Assembly: GCA_029933755.1 (NCBI GenBank) | Contig: JAOZNO010000016.1 | Coordinates: 1 to 10,550, forward strand | DNA length: 10,550 nt | Direction: 5' to 3' | Source of the DNA: Bacteroidales bacterium | GTDB taxonomy: Bacteria > Bacteroidota > Bacteroidia > Bacteroidales > NBLH01 | In this document: piece after piece, positions 6,885 through 10,550 of the stretch | How the letters are laid out: each line of letters begins with the position of its first letter | How positions within the stretch are numbered: position 1 is the first letter of the stretch | Made by a program: the position numbers and the translations under genes | The notes under the pieces: model-generated | Database searches by the model: none | What the model was told of the DNA's origin: nothing | The model's input: only the letters and a program-made list of their open reading frames with translations

Positions 6885-8913
6885 CACCTCCAACTGTTCT
6901 GGCAATTATTAAAGGTGCTATTTTACTTGCACCGTTATTAGTTAACATTCTCCCAATTTCTTTAATTGTTGCACCACTATCAAAAATATCATCAAACAAA
7001 ATTACAGATTTTCCTCTAATTTCTTCAATATTTCTATATCCAAATTTCCCTGAAACATTATCTTTTTTTAGAAACCCGTTTTGAAAAACCTTTTGTGGTT
7101 TTGTTTCCTCAGTTTTTATAAGGTTATGAGAAATTGGAACTTTTAAAACTCGTGATAATTTTTCTGCGAAATTTTTAACTAAATCACCTGATTCTGTTGG
7201 TGGAACATAAACAATCATATCAAAATGCTCTTGTCCATATTTTTTTCTATATGCTTTCAATGTTAATTTAAGGAGGAAGTCAGGAAAATCACCACCTTTT
7301 TTGTATTTGCTTCGATGAAGTGCTATGCCAACATTTGAAACTCCATAATAACTTGCAGAAATACCATTTACTATATTTGAACCTCTACTTTCTACTTGTA
7401 ATTCTGGAAAATAGTTTTCTCTAAATTCTTTGAGTTGAGTAATCGTATTATATTGTGGATTTGATTTAAATTCTTCAAGATTTGTATTATCACAGTTCTC
7501 AATTATTTCAGGAACATCATCACCAAGATATTTGCATAAAAACTGCATTCTCGAAGTTGATAAATTTACATACTCAATCATAGACGCAAGTTCTGATAAT
7601 TTAAGTTGCCTAAGTTCTTCAAAAGCTTTTGTATTCAATTCAGGTGCATCAAATTGATATTCGTATTTTTTAGACCCACCATAAATTACTTCTTTAATAA
7701 TTCCTTGTTCTATTAAGTCTGCTTTAATAACTCTTACCTGAGTCTGTTTGAGATTAGTAGCTTTCATAATTTGGCGTTCGCCTAACTGCTCACCCTTAAC
7801 AGCATTAATTACTTTATTGTATTTTTTTAAACTTGGTCGGCCTCCGTCAATAAATGCTTTTGGAAGTTTGTAATCTTCTTCTATTCCTTTATCGTCCCTT
7901 GTCGAATTATAAAATAAAATTATATTGGTTGGTTTCCCATCTCGTCCTGCCCTACCAATTTCTTGATAATAATGAATTGGAGAGGCTGGAATTTGTGTGT
8001 GAATAATAAATCTAATATCAGATTTGTCTATCCCCATTCCCAGAGCATTTGTAGAAACAACAGCTTTCCATTTATTAGCCATCAAACCAAGTTCAATGTC
8101 TTTTCTCGTTTCCCCATCTAATCCAGCATTATATTCAGTTGTATTTATATTTAAATATTCAAACCAACGAGAATATATTTCTGTATTAACTCGTGTTCCC
8201 GTATAGATTAAACCAGTTCCTGAGAGTTTATTAATGTTTTCGGCAAGCCAAATTAATTTTTCATCTTCTGAATTTACATTTATCACATATAAATTAAAAT
8301 TATCTCTAACTAGTTGTCCTCTTAAAGTAGTTATTTGACTGGATATTTGTTTTTCTACGTCAATTTGGACTCTTTTTGTTGCTGTTGCAGTTGTTGCTAA
8401 AACAGGCATTTTTTCAGGTAATAATTTTATTAAATTCACGATACGTCGAAATGCTGGTCTAAAATCGTGTCCCCAAACTGAAATAGTATGAGCTTCATCA
8501 ATCACAATCATTGATAAATTCATATCTCTTGTTGCTTGTATCCATTCTTGATTTTCTTGTCTTTCAGGTGCAATATAAAGTATTTTGAGTTTTGCATCTT
8601 TTGCATCTTGAATTGTTTGTGAATTCTCCTCAGCAGTTTGCTCTGAATTAATAAATTTAGCATTTATTCCTTTTTTAACTAACCCATTAACTTGGTCACG
8701 CATTAAAGCTATTAGAGGAGAAAATATTATTGTTAATCCTTCAAATTGAGTTGCAGGAAATTGAAAACATAAAGATTTTCCAAAACCTGTTTTTTCAATA
8801 AGTAATACTTTTTCACCTTTAAATAGTAAATCTATCGTATCCCATTGCTCATCGTAGAATTTTTCAAAACCAAATATTTTTCTTAGTTCAATTTCTGCCT
8901 GATGTCTATTCAT
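6877..8913 (-). CDS. RecQ-type DNA helicase fused to a C-terminal ComF-like phosphoribosyltransferase
   Basis: This is a 678-residue two-part protein. The RecQ helicase core (1-340) is complete: motif 0 around Q23, Walker A 'KTGFGKS' (41-47, K46), motif Ia 'FSPLIALMRDQ' (64-74), DEAH (139-142), 'ATTATAT' (173-179), motif V 'STNALGMGID' (287-296) and motif VI 'QEIGRAGRDG' (317-326). It should unwind DNA 3'-5' using ATP. A winged-helix-like stretch (366-420) and the remains of the zinc subdomain (450-480) follow; of the four zinc cysteines only C474 seems kept. From about 505 a ComF/PRTase domain starts, with 'YYGVSNVGIALHRSKY' (522-537), 'IVYVPP' (567-572) and the PRPP loop 'VILFDDIFDSGATIKE' (637-652). 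Typical RecQ ends in an HRDC domain instead, so this is an unusual fusion. Its last codons overlap the DprA-like gene. Confidence 0.9.
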   Translation of the reverse strand: MNRHQAEIELRKIFGFEKFYDEQWDTIDLLFKGEKVLLIEKTGFGKSLCFQFPATQFEGLTIIFSPLIALMRDQVNGLVKKGINAKFINSEQTAEENSQTIQDAKDAKLKILYIAPERQENQEWIQATRDMNLSMIVIDEAHTISVWGHDFRPAFRRIVNLIKLLPEKMPVLATTATATKRVQIDVEKQISSQITTLRGQLVRDNFNLYVINVNSEDEKLIWLAENINKLSGTGLIYTGTRVNTEIYSRWFEYLNINTTEYNAGLDGETRKDIELGLMANKWKAVVSTNALGMGIDKSDIRFIIHTQIPASPIHYYQEIGRAGRDGKPTNIILFYNSTRDDKGIEEDYKLPKAFIDGGRPSLKKYNKVINAVKGEQLGERQIMKATNLKQTQVRVIKADLIEQGIIKEVIYGGSKKYEYQFDAPELNTKAFEELRQLKLSELASMIEYVNLSTSRMQFLCKYLGDDVPEIIENCDNTNLEEFKSNPQYNTITQLKEFRENYFPELQVESRGSNIVNGISASYYGVSNVGIALHRSKYKKGGDFPDFLLKLTLKAYRKKYGQEHFDMIVYVPPTESGDLVKNFAEKLSRVLKVPISHNLIKTEETKPQKVFQNGFLKKDNVSGKFGYRNIEEIRGKSVILFDDIFDSGATIKEIGRMLTNNGASKIAPLIIARTVGGDV
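6883..6891 (-). promoter_or_regulatory. Strong Shine-Dalgarno sequence inside the RecQ-PRTase 3' end
   Basis: GGAGGTGAT is the full 9-nt complement of the common 16S rRNA 3' end (AUCACCUCC). It lies within the last helicase-PRTase codons (Gly-Gly-Asp) and merges with the ATG at 6884. Bacteroidota genes rarely use such strong sites. The spacing to that ATG is only 2 nt, so the site may act mainly in coupling or re-initiation after the upstream stop at 6879-6877. Confidence 0.45.
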
Positions 8914-8935
8914 AATCTGTTTGTATTGTGGCTAA

Positions 8936-8966
8936 CAAAAATATATATAATCTAACTAAGAGCATT
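8936..8966 (-). promoter_or_regulatory. Promoter candidate for the RecQ-PRTase / DprA operon
   Basis: On the minus strand TATTTTTG (8943-8936) is an exact match to the Bacteroidota -7 element TAnnTTTG. Nineteen nt upstream lies AATG (8966-8963), a half-match to the -33 TTTG. Transcription would start around 8930, giving a short leader of under 20 nt before the ATG at 8913. Confidence 0.42.
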
Positions 8967-8968
8967 AG

Positions 8969-8994
8969 AAAAAAGAATAATTTGATTTATTATT
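8969..8994 (-). terminator. Weak AT-only terminator after the ferredoxin gene
   Basis: Directly after the ferredoxin stop (8997-8995), the minus strand has AATAAT (8994-8989) and ATTATT (8981-8976) around a 7-nt loop, then C and six T (8974-8969). The shape is right for an intrinsic terminator, but the stem has no G-C pair, so it would be leaky. Confidence 0.35.
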
Positions 8995-9213
8995 TTAACC
9001 AACAATCCTTTCTAAACTTTTTCCTGCAAATATTGAATGTGCTTTGCCTTTATATAAAATAGCATAATTATCATGGCACAAACCCAGACAGGAACATGTA
9101 CCAATTTCATCTTCATTAAAATATTCCAGACACCATTCATGTACATATTTTTGAGTACTTGCCTGGGTACAGGCCTCTCCATTACAAATTTGAATTTTTG
9201 GTGTTTTGGACAT
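8995..9213 (-). CDS. Small thioredoxin-like [2Fe-2S] ferredoxin (NuoE-like)
   Basis: This 72-residue protein has the cysteine layout of thioredoxin-fold [2Fe-2S] ferredoxins and the NuoE subunit: C10-x4-C15 in 'CNGEACTQ' and C42-x3-C46 in 'CSCLGLCH'. These four are the probable cluster ligands; C28 and C40 are extra. After the second pair, 'DNYAILYKGKAHSIF' gives the closing strands. The ATG at 9213 places the first strand 'KIQIC' correctly. It lacks the N-terminal helical bundle of full NuoE (about 160 residues) and matches the short stand-alone type seen in anaerobes, which passes electrons in hydrogenase or NAD(P)H systems. The partner is not in the window. It follows the next gene by 35 bp on the same strand and is probably in its operon. 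Confidence 0.82.
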   Translation of the reverse strand: MSKTPKIQICNGEACTQASTQKYVHEWCLEYFNEDEIGTCSCLGLCHDNYAILYKGKAHSIFAGKSLERIVG

Positions 9214-9248
9214 TTAATTTTATCAATATAGCAATAAAACAATAGACC

Positions 9249-10502
9249 TTAAGTCTTCATCTTCTTTTTCTTAGCAGCCGGGAATAGGATGTTGTTTAAA
9301 ATCAGCCGATAACCGGGTGAGTTTGGGTGCAAATCAAGATTTGTTTTCGGATCGCCAACAAAATGCTGATAATCAGCCGGATCATGTCCACCATAAAATG
9401 TCCAGGTACCTTTACCGTATTCGCCATGAATATATCTGGCTTCGTTAGCAGCTTTGTATTCTCCTAATATAAGTACATTTGATTTAATCAAATCTTTATT
9501 AAATGAAGTAGTTTGCCCCATAAATCCCCGAATCAAAGTTTCATGGTTTTGACATAACATAGTTGGAACAGGATCCCATTTTGCTGAAAACTCAAAAAGA
9601 CTGAAATAATCTTTATTTTTAGGCACTTTTCGATAACTAGTTACATCAATATTTGAAAATTCATATTCAAAAGGATTTAAACTTAATTTAAAATCCTTAA
9701 AGGCAAATGTTTTTGTGAAATCAAGCTTACTTTGCACATTCGCATCGTAAGGATCTCCATCAAACATTGGCCCACATACATCAGCATCCCCCAAAGCTAA
9801 TGCAATATCATAAGTGTCCGTTGCTGAGCACATTGCAAACAGGAAGCCACCTCGTATAACATAATCTCTAATGGTTTGAACTACATATTTTTTTAATTCA
9901 GAAACTTTTGCAAAACCCAATTCAGCAGCCAAAGTTTCCATTTCCCTTTTGTTGTTTTGATACCATGCTATATTCCGATAATTTCCATAAAACTTACCGT
10001 ATTGCCCAGTAAAATCTTCATGATGTAAGTGTAACCAATCATATTTTGATAAATCACCTTCCATAATTTCTTTATCATAAATTATATCATAAGGAATTTC
10101 CGCATAAGTAAGTACTAATGTTACAGCATCATCCCAGGGCAATTTACTTTTGGGAGAGTAAACCGCTATTTTTGGAGCTTTTTCAAGTTTTACCCGATCC
10201 ATATTCATATCAGGTCGTGCAATTTCATTAAAAATTTTTTGAGCCTGAAAATCTGCCACAATATGATAACTAACACCCCTAATCATACATTCCTCTTCAA
10301 TTTCACGATGATAGCTTGTAATAAAACTCCCGCCCCTGTAATTTAACAACCAGCTAACTTCAGTATCATTCTGAAGTGCCCAGAAAGCAATACCATAGGC
10401 TTTCAGGTGGTTTTTTTGACTTTCGTCCATAGGAATTAGCAAATAGGAAGCAAAAGCTATTTGCTGAACAAATATGAATATGAATATGAATATTATACGC
10501 AT
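9249..10502 (-). CDS. Conserved exported Bacteroidota protein, commonly labelled 'asparagine synthetase B-like'
   Basis: The ATG at 10502 gives 417 residues. It is chosen because it starts right at a signal peptide (hydrophobic 3-18, cut near 'AFAS' 16-19) and has GAGGG about 11 nt upstream; the longer reading from TTG at 10538 would put 12 charged residues before the signal. The mature protein opens with 'YLLIPMDESQKNHLKAYG' (20-37). It has 'KIAVYSPKSKLPWDDAV' (111-127), 'YDWLHLHHEDFTGQYGKF' (154-171), 'GGFLFAMCSATDTYD' (218-232) and 'GTWTFYGGHDPADYQH' (365-380). I recognise the family as a near-universal Bacteroidota protein that databases often call asparagine synthetase B, but it shows no AsnB features: no N-terminal catalytic Cys2 and no PP-loop. 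The elbow around C225 and the late 'YGGHDP' suggest a glutamine-amidotransferase/ThuA-like fold, by inference. The true function is unknown. Confidence 0.8.
   Translation of the reverse strand: MRIIFIFIFIFVQQIAFASYLLIPMDESQKNHLKAYGIAFWALQNDTEVSWLLNYRGGSFITSYHREIEEECMIRGVSYHIVADFQAQKIFNEIARPDMNMDRVKLEKAPKIAVYSPKSKLPWDDAVTLVLTYAEIPYDIIYDKEIMEGDLSKYDWLHLHHEDFTGQYGKFYGNYRNIAWYQNNKREMETLAAELGFAKVSELKKYVVQTIRDYVIRGGFLFAMCSATDTYDIALALGDADVCGPMFDGDPYDANVQSKLDFTKTFAFKDFKLSLNPFEYEFSNIDVTSYRKVPKNKDYFSLFEFSAKWDPVPTMLCQNHETLIRGFMGQTTSFNKDLIKSNVLILGEYKAANEARYIHGEYGKGTWTFYGGHDPADYQHFVGDPKTNLDLHPNSPGYRLILNNILFPAAKKKKMKT
10471..10493. repeat. Hexanucleotide tandem repeat inside a signal-peptide coding region
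   Basis: AATATG is repeated three times and followed by AATAT (3.8 units, 23 bp). On the coding (minus) strand it encodes alternating Ile and Phe in the hydrophobic core of the signal peptide. Gain or loss of a unit would keep the frame and change the core by two residues. Confidence 0.85.
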
Positions 10503-10550
10503 TACTTTTTTGCCCTCTAATTTATTTATTTTCAACAAATTGTGCTAATT

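Noticed and set aside
8024..8206. Plus-strand open frame inside the RecQ-PRTase gene
   Set aside because: Antisense to the conserved helicase motif V region, so its openness is explained by the real gene.
9012..9242. Open frame of 76 codons on the minus strand overlapping the ferredoxin gene
   Set aside because: It is out of frame with the ferredoxin, whose cysteine pattern is clearly the real product; the alternative has no recognisable features.

Overview
The window is AT-rich DNA from a member of the Bacteroidota. Evidence for this is the signal-peptide proteins with typical Bacteroidota relatives (an LTxxQ/Spy-like protein and the 'asparagine synthetase B-like' protein), a two-TM histidine kinase without a HAMP domain, and promoter candidates resembling the Bacteroidota TTTG-N19-TAnnTTTG pattern. 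A Bacteroidales/Marinilabiliales-like lineage would fit, but the sequence alone does not fix the genus.

Left flank (1-3161), ordinary chromosome: the C-terminal end of an RmuC-family protein; a membrane histidine kinase with no response regulator beside it; a bidirectional terminator; a convergent secreted Spy/LTxxQ-like protein; and a divergent class I SAM-dependent O-methyltransferase.

Central block (3158-8913), all on the minus strand and read right to left: a RecQ-type helicase fused to a C-terminal ComF-like phosphoribosyltransferase (PRTase), an overlapping DprA-like protein, a 99-bp gap with an imperfect hairpin, a DUF3696-type AAA/ABC ATPase, and a protein of unknown family with an HDR motif. 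The block ends flush against the methyltransferase stop codon (4-bp overlap). It looks like accessory DNA set between housekeeping genes. The RecQ-PRTase plus DprA pair resembles a reported DprA-phosphoribosyltransferase anti-phage system, with the PRTase carried on a helicase. The ATPase plus HDR protein has the layout of a two-gene ATPase-effector defence system that I do not recognise by name. Together they form a likely small defence island.

Right flank (8995-10502), minus strand, probably one operon: a conserved periplasmic or lipid-face protein of the misnamed 'asparagine synthetase B' group, followed by a small thioredoxin-like [2Fe-2S] ferredoxin. No rRNA, tRNA, CRISPR array or transposase is visible, and no stretch over 300 bases lacks a gene.
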